Shown piece by piece: positions 7,719-16,877 of a stretch of 47,272 bases of DNA (the stretch's first letter is position 1; every line of letters starts with the position of its first letter). The position numbers and the translations under genes are program-made. The notes beneath the pieces were generated by a model, which searched no databases, was not told the origin of the DNA, and saw only the letters and a program-made list of their open reading frames with translations. The DNA is from Anaerostipes sp. (lineage in GTDB: Bacteria; Bacillota; Clostridia; Lachnospirales; Lachnospiraceae), in contig JAQVEG010000018.1 of NCBI GenBank assembly GCA_028697725.1, positions 1 through 47,272 on the forward strand, in the 5' to 3' direction.

Positions 7719-9509
7719 TTATTTCCTTGGATTTAATTGTTCCGCTATATAATTGCTCAGTTTTGTGTACCAAATAGTCATAAGTCTATCATTTTGTTCC
7801 TGTTGATAAACATTCGTTTTTCTAATTGATTGAAAAAATGAAGCAAGGAATAATTCAAAAGCAGTTTTGACATCCGTACTATTATAAATTTTACTTAGAA
7901 ATGAAGTGTAAAATTTATGACTAGTATTGATTGTAATAACAGTTGTGGATAATACCACTTTATAGTCAAAAGCCGGACTACGCTCTCCCTTGTCTGCATA
8001 ATCAAATATCACTTTATTATTAAAGAAATTAGATGCTTGTTCATCTGTCACATTTTCAAATCCTAGGTTTTCTAATTCCTCTTTTCCTTTTTCAACTTTC
8101 TCTTCTTCAGTCACATTGTCTAATGGGTTTTCTTCTGCTTCATCTTCATCATCAAACTCATCGTCTGTTTCAACTGTATTGATTATATTTGTCGATGGAT
8201 TCGACACATCATCAAAGGAACGAGTATTTTTTCTTGTCTCTTCGTTCTTTTTGTACATTGCATCGATTGTATTATGTATCGTCTCATAAAGTTGATTCCA
8301 CATAGGTTGAACTTCTTCGTCAAAGTCAATATCCGCTTCAGGAACTCTCTTCAAATCCACATACTGTTTATTATTTGAAACTCCAAATGCTTCATCTAAT
8401 TCAGGAGTGAAATTAATCTCACATCCCCACCAACGATGCTGAGGTTCATTTGTATCACTATAAAAATCAAACTGACCAAAATCAATTTCTCGATTCGCCC
8501 TTATCACTGAAATACCTTCAAGTTTACTTGCGTGTTTTCCAAATGCATAAGATCCAGGATTTCCTGTAGGAAAAGCTGTTTCATCATAAAAACTACTTTT
8601 TACAATTGAGAATTTTGCTTTAACCTTTGAAGAGGCAACTTTTCCATCAGTCGTAATATACTTGACAGGTATTTCCACTTCTCCATTACCGACACCATTT
8701 CCAGTATATGGTTCAAATACTGGTTCTGACTTATCATTCTGTCCGTATTTGTATATTTTTTTAGGATCATCTGAATCACACAACACATAATTGTTTTCCA
8801 TTAAAAATAGTGGATCATTCGGCAAAACATCGATTGCATTCTCTTGATTTTCATCACATATAATTTTTATTAAACATGATTCTTCGTTAATAAAATGTCT
8901 AAATTTTCTTCCTAACGCAAACTCAAGATGTTCAGTTAATGGACCACGAGTTCTTGGAATTACTCTATCACATTTCTTCCAAATTACTAACGTCCCATTC
9001 TTTTTAAAATCATAATTATTCTGTGATGTTTTGTAAGTAAGATATTGTGAATACTTTGCCGGTAATCTGGTTTTAATAGGATCAGGGAGTTCAGTTTGCA
9101 CCCCGTCTTTTACCTTGTTTATATCAAGAAATACTTTTTGACAATTGTCAATTCCATTTTGCCATGAATATACTTCGACCTCTGGACAAGCATGTAACGA
9201 AGCCTGTGGTAATCCAACACCAAACCTACCCATTCCTTTTCTATCTCGCCGTGTCCCAGCTCCAATCCCTAAACATTCGCCAAGTACATCCGTGTTCATA
9301 CCTTCTCCATTATCTAGAAATCCTATTTCGGTTACAACCTTTCTTCCAGAAAGTGGATTTATAGATTCACTAAGAATCAAAAAGATATTTTTTGCACCCG
9401 CTTCTACTGAATTATCTACGATTTCTGATGCAGCACTTTCTATATTTTTGTATCCCGTATTTCTGAATGCATCTCCCATATTTTGAATGTCCACAATACT
9501 TCTAGCCAT
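7719..9509 (-). CDS. GHKL (Hsp90/MutL-type) ATPase
   Basis: 596 aa from the ATG at 9507-9509 (MARSIVDIQNMG), with GGGAGGA upstream and a 13-bp gap from the helicase stop. The GHKL fold is clear. The N-box EIVDNSVEAGAKN has Glu29 and Asn33, the G1 box is DNGEGM (66-71) and the G2 lid is GRFGVGLPQAS (94-104). After the ATPase core come middle domains, a strongly acidic stretch (TDDEFDDEDEAEENP) and a C-terminal region probably for protein contacts. GHKL ATPases dimerise on ATP binding and clamp or couple partner enzymes. Hsp90-like and MORC/MutL-like members occur in several phage-defence systems. It sits between helicase and PLD genes, so a clamp or switch that licenses DNA attack is a reasonable inference. 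Confidence 0.8.
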   Translation of the reverse strand: MARSIVDIQNMGDAFRNTGYKNIESAASEIVDNSVEAGAKNIFLILSESINPLSGRKVVTEIGFLDNGEGMNTDVLGECLGIGAGTRRDRKGMGRFGVGLPQASLHACPEVEVYSWQNGIDNCQKVFLDINKVKDGVQTELPDPIKTRLPAKYSQYLTYKTSQNNYDFKKNGTLVIWKKCDRVIPRTRGPLTEHLEFALGRKFRHFINEESCLIKIICDENQENAIDVLPNDPLFLMENNYVLCDSDDPKKIYKYGQNDKSEPVFEPYTGNGVGNGEVEIPVKYITTDGKVASSKVKAKFSIVKSSFYDETAFPTGNPGSYAFGKHASKLEGISVIRANREIDFGQFDFYSDTNEPQHRWWGCEINFTPELDEAFGVSNNKQYVDLKRVPEADIDFDEEVQPMWNQLYETIHNTIDAMYKKNEETRKNTRSFDDVSNPSTNIINTVETDDEFDDEDEAEENPLDNVTEEEKVEKGKEELENLGFENVTDEQASNFFNNKVIFDYADKGERSPAFDYKVVLSTTVITINTSHKFYTSFLSKIYNSTDVKTAFELFLASFFQSIRKTNVYQQEQNDRLMTIWYTKLSNYIAEQLNPRK

Positions 9510-9522
9510 AATAAAGTCCTCC

Positions 9523-11256
9523 CTATACTTTCCAATAGTCATTAAAATGAGAAAACGCTGTTTCATTATCAAACGCTTTCAAATTGTCATCTACATCCAC
9601 CAATAAACAGCTTTCGTTTCCACCCATCAATGGCCCTCGCAATCCTCTACCAAGCATTTGACTGTAAAGAACGACAGACTTGGTTGGTCGTGTAATAAAT
9701 ACACAACGAATATTTTTGGAATCAAATCCAGTGGTCAGCACTTCATAATTAATTATAATGTCGACATTACTTTCACGATCTTTAAATGCATCTATTGCTC
9801 GTTTTCTATCCATGGGATCCATATTCCCATCAACCATGCTGTTAGGTATTTCTTCAAGTGTCAACATAGCTGATAACATTTTGGCGTGATTTACCGAACA
9901 TGCAAAAACAATAGTTGGTATCTTTTCCTGATGCAGCAAACGAAGTTTTTTTATAATTTCAGTATTTCGTTCCTTGTTTTTTGCTAGAACTTCCAACTGC
10001 TTTACCGTATACTCTTCTTCATTGTATCCCAAATCGTTTAATGCTGAATTTAGCGTAGTTAACTCACTTGCCGAGAAATTCTGCTTATATTTTAATCTCT
10101 CAGAGTTAATCTTTGATAATATCCTCCGCTCTTGAAAATATTTTATTACATTTTCTTCCGCAATGGAATTTAAGGCCTTCAATTTCCCCATGTTTATCTG
10201 ATTTAATATATCAGCATCAATATGTATTAGCTTATTTCCAAACATATTGGTCAATAAATTATTATCATAAGATTGTTCTGTAGTTCTTCCTGGTGTAGCC
10301 GAGAGTCCAATCAAGGCTCGATTTTGATAACCTGAAGGCATAAGCATTAAATTTTCAATTACTTTTCTCGTTTTTTCTGCAGAAGCTTTATGTGCTTCAT
10401 CAAAAACAATAAGTCTACAGTCAATTTTTAAACGTTCAAAGAGCAATGGGTTTGAATCATAAATGGACATCAATTTCTGAAGTCCGCAGAATGCTATTCC
10501 ATTTAATTCCTTATCAGTATCATCTATTGTGCGGTTCCCCCACAATCTATATGCTTTAACATATCCCTCTCCAAGATGTCCCCATACTTCTAAAAAAGTC
10601 GAATAAGCTTGTTCTAGAAGTTCCTTTGTATGTGCTACCCAGATTACAAGTCCTTTCTTGTCAAGTGAAAACTCCATATAGTTAGTAATTATATGCATTG
10701 AAGTTTTTGTTTTACCGGTTCCAGTCGGCATATGTATTAGCATTCTCTCTTGAGCATGACCGGAATTCAAATTAAATAGTGCTCTTTGCTTTATAAGATA
10801 TTGATAATCTAATAACTCATAAAATTGTTCATCTGGTGCAGAAATATCACTACAAACATCTAAATCATCTTTTTCTTTATCAAAAATTCTATCAGACAAT
10901 CCCCACAGTTTAGCTAAGTACACAGATATTCTGTTTTTTGCCCATGCTTTATTAGTTATTATCTCTACTAACTCAAATGGATCATCTTTCTTTTTTTCAC
11001 TTCCGCTCAAACAATTATCTCTTATCTCCAACAGCTCAGGAGTTTTCATATTCAGGAGCAAATTTTTTCTAAATGACTTATCTTTCAATATTTCAACGCC
11101 ATACAAAGAGTCGATCATACCAATCATTCTTTTCTTCGTCAGCAGTGAATCCCCATTAGGCATCCATTCGACCAACAATTCTACCATGTTTTCTCCAACA
11201 TAGTGTCTTAATTCAGTTTGTTCAAACCCGTACAAATAATCTAGATACTTAGGCAT
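9523..11256 (-). CDS. Superfamily 2 DEAD/DEAH-box helicase
   Basis: 577 aa. An N-terminal domain of about 165 residues, not recognised, precedes the two RecA lobes. Motifs: Walker A HMPTGTGKT (175-183), motif II FDEAHKAS near 284, motif III LSATPGR near 317, and motif VI QMLGRGLRGP near 540. It resembles type I/III restriction helicases (ResIII) and DISARM/Dnd-associated helicases that translocate on DNA. The ATG overlaps the end of the desulfurase gene by 8 bp, with AGGTGGG as ribosome site, so translation is coupled to the sulfur module. No nuclease or methylase domain is fused. Inferred role: DNA translocase of the restriction half, acting with the GHKL and PLD proteins. Confidence 0.85.
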   Translation of the reverse strand: MPKYLDYLYGFEQTELRHYVGENMVELLVEWMPNGDSLLTKKRMIGMIDSLYGVEILKDKSFRKNLLLNMKTPELLEIRDNCLSGSEKKKDDPFELVEIITNKAWAKNRISVYLAKLWGLSDRIFDKEKDDLDVCSDISAPDEQFYELLDYQYLIKQRALFNLNSGHAQERMLIHMPTGTGKTKTSMHIITNYMEFSLDKKGLVIWVAHTKELLEQAYSTFLEVWGHLGEGYVKAYRLWGNRTIDDTDKELNGIAFCGLQKLMSIYDSNPLLFERLKIDCRLIVFDEAHKASAEKTRKVIENLMLMPSGYQNRALIGLSATPGRTTEQSYDNNLLTNMFGNKLIHIDADILNQINMGKLKALNSIAEENVIKYFQERRILSKINSERLKYKQNFSASELTTLNSALNDLGYNEEEYTVKQLEVLAKNKERNTEIIKKLRLLHQEKIPTIVFACSVNHAKMLSAMLTLEEIPNSMVDGNMDPMDRKRAIDAFKDRESNVDIIINYEVLTTGFDSKNIRCVFITRPTKSVVLYSQMLGRGLRGPLMGGNESCLLVDVDDNLKAFDNETAFSHFNDYWKV

Positions 11257-12403
11257 TTTCCCACCTCAATTCTTTAATCGCCTTTATCAGACTATCAATT
11301 TCTTCTTTTGTATTGTATTTACCAAGACCGATTCTTACCGTTCCTAAATATTTTTCGTCTTTCAGATGTTTATGTATAAAAGGTGCACAATGGTATCCAG
11401 TCCTCACAGAAATATCATAGTCTTCATCTAGAATCAACCCGACATCAGGTGATTTATACCCTTCTAGAGCAAACGATACAATGCCCACACGCTGTTCTTC
11501 ATTCTTTGGAGTATAGATTTCGATTCCCTCAATATTTAAAAGTCCATTTATCAAATACTCCGTAAGCATCTTCTCATGTTTATAATTATCTTCTGCATGT
11601 AATTGATGCAGTGCTGCATTTAGTCCTGCAATAGCAACAATATTGCTACTAGCCATCTCATATTTGCTTTCTTCTCCACTTGGCATATCAAGATTAAGTG
11701 AATCGCTACCTGTTCCACCAACAATATATTCGTTCAATTGAACTCCGCTAACATTAATGAACCCACCTATACCAAATGGTCCGTACAAACATTTATGTCC
11801 CGCAAACGCAATAATGTCCACATTCTTTAGTTTCTTTGCATTTACTTCGATAAGCCCCATAGATTGTGCTGAATCTAAAACATTAATTGCTCCATGCTTC
11901 TTACTCATGGAAAATATTTCGCTAACTGGAACAATGTAACCGGTCACATTACTAATATGAGTACAAAAAACTGCTGCTGGAGTTTCTTTTGCAAACATAT
12001 AAGGTAGTTGTTCTAATAGCACTTCTCCAGTGGCTTCATCATAAGGGAGTTCTTTGATTTTTATCCCCTTTTTCTTTTCTAAATGATGTAATACTCTTGC
12101 AACTGCATTATGTTCAAAAGGTGAATAGTATACAACACTGTTGTCATGCACTTGCAACCCATTGATAATTTGATTTAGCGCAATTGTAATTGACGGACTA
12201 AATATTACAGGTATAGTATCATTTACTCCGACCAGTTCTCTCATCATTTTTTTAGTATCAACTATGAGTTGATTTGCCTCTCTAGCCAGCCGGTAAGATC
12301 CCCGACCTGCATTAATACTCAATTGTCGATTAACTCTGTCCATTGCCTTGTAGACTTCTTCGGGTTTTGGAAAAGTGGTTGCTGCATTATCCAAATAAAT
12401 CAT
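11249..12403 (-). CDS. Cysteine desulfurase (IscS/SufS/DndA-type)
   Basis: 384 aa, full length for a class V aminotransferase-fold desulfurase. Visible residues: PLP-stacking His98 (PFEHNA), PLP-binding Asp177 and Gln180 (VLDSAQS), Schiff-base lysine K204 (FAGHKCLYGPFG), and catalytic Cys339 in RTGYHCAP. The compact GYHCAP loop resembles the SufS/CsdA side more than the long flexible IscS loop. It takes sulfur from L-cysteine as a persulfide and passes it to partners. Its place inside this operon, 1 bp after the ATPase stop and overlapping the helicase start, marks it as a dedicated sulfur donor (DndA/SspA role) rather than housekeeping Fe-S assembly. No scaffold gene (IscU/SufU) is nearby. 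Confidence 0.9.
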   Translation of the reverse strand: MIYLDNAATTFPKPEEVYKAMDRVNRQLSINAGRGSYRLAREANQLIVDTKKMMRELVGVNDTIPVIFSPSITIALNQIINGLQVHDNSVVYYSPFEHNAVARVLHHLEKKKGIKIKELPYDEATGEVLLEQLPYMFAKETPAAVFCTHISNVTGYIVPVSEIFSMSKKHGAINVLDSAQSMGLIEVNAKKLKNVDIIAFAGHKCLYGPFGIGGFINVSGVQLNEYIVGGTGSDSLNLDMPSGEESKYEMASSNIVAIAGLNAALHQLHAEDNYKHEKMLTEYLINGLLNIEGIEIYTPKNEEQRVGIVSFALEGYKSPDVGLILDEDYDISVRTGYHCAPFIHKHLKDEKYLGTVRIGLGKYNTKEEIDSLIKAIKELRWENA

Positions 12404-12404
12404 A

Positions 12405-15400
12405 TTAGTTCATCACCTTCTCTATCATCTCTAGTAAAATAGCAACACGGTCATTAATACTCAAGTCATCGTATTCTTCCAAAGCATCCTCAAGTATATT
12501 TCTTAAAACTGTTCCCGTACTCTCTGTGACTGCATCATAGTATTTTTCAATCTGTTGTCCGCTTTTACTTACAAAAGATAATTTATTTTTATCTACCGAG
12601 GTTTGATTACGCAATTTCTCAACTTCTTGTTTAAGACTAGCTAACATTTCAAGGTATTGCTCATAAGAATTATCATTCCAATCTTCTACATAAACATCGG
12701 TTACTGCCTTTATAACTTTTTTTGTAACTTCAACGTCATCATAAACATTCAGTTTTTCAACGCATGACATTAGATTTGTTACTCTACCCCCATGTAATCC
12801 ATTTTTTGATAACTCGCTCTGATTTTCATACCATTCCGTGATCGTATGGTATAAATCTTTATTTTTCCTCGATGAAAATAAGGTTAATGTGCCTTTTACC
12901 GCTTTTTGCAAAACCCAATCATAATAATCATCAAAAAAAGTCTTACATTTATCGAATTCCAAAAATGTTTTTTCTAAATCGCCATTACTTTTTAATATAT
13001 CTGGCAATTTTACAAAAAGTAATTCAAACGGGTTAGCTTCCACTTTCTGTATCAATTTCTTTATTCTTGGGAGCACTTCCTTGAATCCTGGCTCTGTTAC
13101 ATATTCTGAGTAATCGACTGCATTTCTTGTGACTTGTGGCAAGGTTCTAAACCAGCGTTGAATACAGATTAAAATATTTTTGATCCTGCTTGAAGAGAGA
13201 TTTTTGTTCTCTCCCACTTCAAACAACACGTTTAAACTATCAATGTATTTTTCTTTCTGTAAATCTGCTTTAGACATATATAATGCATAATCCAAAGGAT
13301 TTTCACACATATTCACAATAATATCTGCTGAGATTTGAATCTCCGTGTCAGAAAAGTAGACTACAATATCTTCATTTCTTTTAGAGAGAAGATAACTCAA
13401 GTATATCGGAATAATTGCTCGTCTCATACCGTATGGCGGTTTTTCTAGTGTATCTATCAATGCATGTAAAGATTTCCTTTGTTCTGAACATGACTCTAAA
13501 TACTCTGTCATAAGATTGAGTATTTCATCGAAAATATCATTCATTTCTCCTGAAATAATTCCCGTTCTGCAAAATAACGCCCTATATAACGTAGACTCTT
13601 GATTTGTACCTGAATAATATTCTTCATTATCTTTATGTTCAATGATAGTTTGAATAATATTTAACCGCGATTTTTTAGTCTGTCCCGTAGTCAAAACACG
13701 CCTATTTATTATCTCATTATTTACAATAGGTGTTCTAAAGTAAATTCTGTCACAACAGTCATTAACTATATTTTCAACTTCTGAATACTTTTTTGTGGAT
13801 AGGATTTGTTCATGGTAATAAAGTACTTTGCAGTTTTTGTCTTCTTCATAAATGCTATACAACTCTTCCCTAAGTTCCTTTGCAAGGTCCTCTTCCATAA
13901 CAGGTAATTCTCGCTTTAATATTTCATTATCAGATGTAAATACATTATTCACCTTAATATCTTGTAGAATATCATAATCAACAGCTTGTTTCAGCATCGC
14001 AAAGCTTTTCTCTGGACAAATAATTATCATCCGCTCATTTGCGAATTCTTTTACATGTTTTCTGACCTCTGTTAGATTTATCTTTCCGGTGTCAAAGAGA
14101 GAAATAACAATTCCATCAGAAAAAGTATTTTCATCAAAGAAGACATCTGCTGTGTTAATACCTAAAAAGTCATCTACAGACATATATTCATGCCGAAAAT
14201 ATCTTGTCATGGCATGATCTGCATTGTATTTTCTCGGGATTACAAAATACTTTCTTGTGATTGTTTCAAAAACACTACTGATATTGATTTGCTCTCCCTT
14301 TAAACTTCTCTGTTTCTTTATTTCAGATTTTAATGCTGAACCAGCCCGCGTTTTGAACACTAGACTATTGGTTGATCCCTTTTTATATAGTATTTGGTTC
14401 TTTTCCAGCATTTCTATGATTTCTGCTGCATTTGAAAGTCCTGTCGCTAAAGCGAGAACACTTTCAACAGCAGGCATTTCCTCTTCTTTATTTGTAATCA
14501 GGATAATAGCTAACGCACGCACAACCACTTTTTGTTCTTCAGAAGTGCATTTAGTTAAAGCATATTCCGCATTCAACCATTCGTTATGAACATGTTCGTT
14601 AATTACTTCTTTCTTGAATAATCCAGCAAAATAATTATATATCAGATCAGCTCCAACCAACCATACATCTTCCGGATTATGGTTCTGTACAAACCTAGCC
14701 ATACTATTTGGTTCATCATTAGATATGAATGTGAATAAGGTTCTCTCATTTTGTGCTACTTTTTCACTTACATTAAGTAATAAATAAGCACTTATTGGAT
14801 TCATTGGGAAACAGCCTTCTACAACGATCTTTTTAAAATCATCTTTATCAAAAATACTTTTAAATGCGGGAATTCGATAATAATCATCAATTCTCTTTTC
14901 ACCAAAAATAGATTCTGTCGAAGGAATAACATTTATAAAATCATCTTTTTTTACAATAGCATTTTTTATTAACTCATAATTGTTTTTTGATGATGTAACA
15001 AAGAATTTTTCTACAATTCTTCCTTCTATTCCAGTAAATGCATTTATTGTCTCAGGAGAAAGGTATTTTCCATATTCTTTGATACTCTTATGAGCAACCA
15101 ACGTAAGAAAAACTTGGGAATCATTTGATTCATTCGCTAATTCACACATATCTTGAAGCAGTTTCATATTTGAACCACTAGAATTCCTATTTTGGCTTTC
15201 TATGTATTTGCTAAATTCATCAAAGATTATATATATGCCACTGAATCCATATTGATCAACCAGTTGATCACTAACATTTTTATATAAAACCAAGGGATCA
15301 GATATTGCCATTGGATTAAACTCCGCACCGGCGGTCATTTCCGGATAAATATCTGAAAATATTTGTAATTCTTTTTTGGAAAAGGCAGAAAGACCAGCTT

Positions 15401-15995
15401 TCAATTCAATTATCGACTGACCAGCATCATTAACCCTCTGTTTGAAATGCATAAACGTATCAGGATAATTATTTTTCCAATCCTCGATTTTTTGCAATGC
15501 CAATGAATAGTATGTGTCAGGTACGAGATTCCTAATACCTTCTCTTTTTAAGGCATCATTCAACGCAAAAAGAAACGCTTGATTTAGGTCTTCCTGCGTA
15601 TTAGTAATAATTACTGGAAGGAAACGACCTTTTGTATTCCAGACATTTGTTATATTTTCTGCAACCTTTTCTCCGATTTGATCCTTTGTATCTATATGCT
15701 GAAGTAGTTCACGCACAATTCCTTCATTCTCTGGATTTCGTTCCATTGAAGCTATGGCAAGTAAAACTAATAGTAAATGAGATTTTCCCTTTCCATATGG
15801 GCCAATCAAAATAGAAGCTTGTTCCTTATTATTTTTTATCGCTTCTAGATATTCATTCAAAAAAAGCATGGAGGATTTCGTTGGGATATACCCCAGTACC
15901 TTCTCTTTATTATTTAAATTTAAGTATAAATTAATTGAAGTCTTGAAACCTTCGTTAAAACTCACAATTGTACTTAAGTTTTTTATATTCCTCAT
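12405..15995 (-). CDS. Large P-loop ATPase, BrxC-like
   Basis: 1196 aa. An N-terminal AAA-type core has Walker A GPYGKGKSHL (65-74) and Walker B GIYIIFDEFSKY (253-264). It is followed by about 900 residues of mostly helical sequence that resembles in plan the BREX BrxC/PglY ATPases of about 1200 aa. The opening (NLSTIVSFNEGFKTSINLYL, then Walker A) is typical of this class. BrxC-like ATPases are needed for DNA modification and phage exclusion in BREX. It lies between the DUF4007 gene (10-bp gap) and the desulfurase (1-bp gap), so it belongs to the sulfur-transfer half. Family assignment is from motif layout only. DUF499/DUF6079-type relatives are alternatives. Confidence 0.7.
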   Translation of the reverse strand: MRNIKNLSTIVSFNEGFKTSINLYLNLNNKEKVLGYIPTKSSMLFLNEYLEAIKNNKEQASILIGPYGKGKSHLLLVLLAIASMERNPENEGIVRELLQHIDTKDQIGEKVAENITNVWNTKGRFLPVIITNTQEDLNQAFLFALNDALKREGIRNLVPDTYYSLALQKIEDWKNNYPDTFMHFKQRVNDAGQSIIELKAGLSAFSKKELQIFSDIYPEMTAGAEFNPMAISDPLVLYKNVSDQLVDQYGFSGIYIIFDEFSKYIESQNRNSSGSNMKLLQDMCELANESNDSQVFLTLVAHKSIKEYGKYLSPETINAFTGIEGRIVEKFFVTSSKNNYELIKNAIVKKDDFINVIPSTESIFGEKRIDDYYRIPAFKSIFDKDDFKKIVVEGCFPMNPISAYLLLNVSEKVAQNERTLFTFISNDEPNSMARFVQNHNPEDVWLVGADLIYNYFAGLFKKEVINEHVHNEWLNAEYALTKCTSEEQKVVVRALAIILITNKEEEMPAVESVLALATGLSNAAEIIEMLEKNQILYKKGSTNSLVFKTRAGSALKSEIKKQRSLKGEQINISSVFETITRKYFVIPRKYNADHAMTRYFRHEYMSVDDFLGINTADVFFDENTFSDGIVISLFDTGKINLTEVRKHVKEFANERMIIICPEKSFAMLKQAVDYDILQDIKVNNVFTSDNEILKRELPVMEEDLAKELREELYSIYEEDKNCKVLYYHEQILSTKKYSEVENIVNDCCDRIYFRTPIVNNEIINRRVLTTGQTKKSRLNIIQTIIEHKDNEEYYSGTNQESTLYRALFCRTGIISGEMNDIFDEILNLMTEYLESCSEQRKSLHALIDTLEKPPYGMRRAIIPIYLSYLLSKRNEDIVVYFSDTEIQISADIIVNMCENPLDYALYMSKADLQKEKYIDSLNVLFEVGENKNLSSSRIKNILICIQRWFRTLPQVTRNAVDYSEYVTEPGFKEVLPRIKKLIQKVEANPFELLFVKLPDILKSNGDLEKTFLEFDKCKTFFDDYYDWVLQKAVKGTLTLFSSRKNKDLYHTITEWYENQSELSKNGLHGGRVTNLMSCVEKLNVYDDVEVTKKVIKAVTDVYVEDWNDNSYEQYLEMLASLKQEVEKLRNQTSVDKNKLSFVSKSGQQIEKYYDAVTESTGTVLRNILEDALEEYDDLSINDRVAILLEMIEKVMN

Positions 15996-16005
15996 GGAAA
16001 ATCTC

Positions 16006-16875
16006 CTATCTATGCGTTTCGTAATATTGTATCATCACAGATTCTTGTGACAGTTCTCGTACTTTGTATACCATATCTAATCCCGCTGTACGATTTACTT
16101 GTATAAATCCCATAGCATCTAGTTTATCCAAATACTCATTAATTTGTACACTATTGATTTGATAGATTGTAGCTATACCAGCTATTCCTTCGGACAATTC
16201 ATCTATTGATATAAACTCCTTGCCCTGCATTTTTATTGCCAATTCATATAATATATTCCATTCATTAAGCATTCTTCGATCGGGTGTAATGCGGCTATAT
16301 AAACCATCTGAATTTTTAATTAAATCCAATATTGAAAAAGGAGAACTACTCTTATCTTCTGGATCTATAATTCCTCTCGTTTTTCCATACATATTTAATA
16401 ATACATCAACGTCGTTCATCATAGACTTTTCCGAATATTTTCCATTATTGGTATATTTGTCCAATTCTCGTTTTAAGATATGAATGATTTGTTCTTTATC
16501 TAATTCTTCTATATCACATTTATTAAAGAACAAAAACCATGTAGTGGCTTCTTCAGCATTTTTCACAATATTCGAATGAAGAATCCACAATGAAAATAGG
16601 TCTTCAAAATAGGCATCGTACTGCAAGATCAGTTCCCCGCAACGTGTTAAATTTGCACCTTGTGCACCATTTTCAACTATCAGGCCAAATGCTTTCAACC
16701 AATAACGAAGTGATTTCACCATATTATTTCCTAAGCCTAAAATATCTGCACCTTCCTTGCCAACAAATACTGTCGGATTATTAGCTACTTCTGTAAGACC
16801 TTTATTAAGCCACCCTTCTCTCAAAGGGAATTTCTCGTGCCCCTGCAGCCTTATTTTTACTTTTCCATTTTCCAT
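16006..16875 (-). CDS. DUF4007 family protein
   Basis: 289 aa from the ATG at 16873-16875 (MENGKVKIRLQGHEKFPLRE), with AGAGGAATT upstream and only 2 bp after the stop of the sulfur-enzyme gene. The N-terminal GHEKFPLREGWLNKG, followed by LGLGNNMVKSLRYWLKAFGL, is the hallmark of DUF4007. This family is found beside PAPS-reductase-like and BrxC-like genes in defence islands. The C-terminal 70 residues look like a winged-helix domain (IDELSEGIAGIATIYQINSV, YLDKLDAMGFIQV), suggesting DNA binding. Its biochemical role is not established. In this operon a DNA-recognition subunit that guides sulfur insertion is a reasonable guess. Confidence 0.85.
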   Translation of the reverse strand: MENGKVKIRLQGHEKFPLREGWLNKGLTEVANNPTVFVGKEGADILGLGNNMVKSLRYWLKAFGLIVENGAQGANLTRCGELILQYDAYFEDLFSLWILHSNIVKNAEEATTWFLFFNKCDIEELDKEQIIHILKRELDKYTNNGKYSEKSMMNDVDVLLNMYGKTRGIIDPEDKSSSPFSILDLIKNSDGLYSRITPDRRMLNEWNILYELAIKMQGKEFISIDELSEGIAGIATIYQINSVQINEYLDKLDAMGFIQVNRTAGLDMVYKVRELSQESVMIQYYETHR

Positions 16876-16877
16876 AA

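Noticed and set aside
9145-9486. 113-codon plus-strand open frame opposite the GHKL gene
   Set aside because: Exact antisense of a clearly coding GHKL domain; proline-rich antisense composition.
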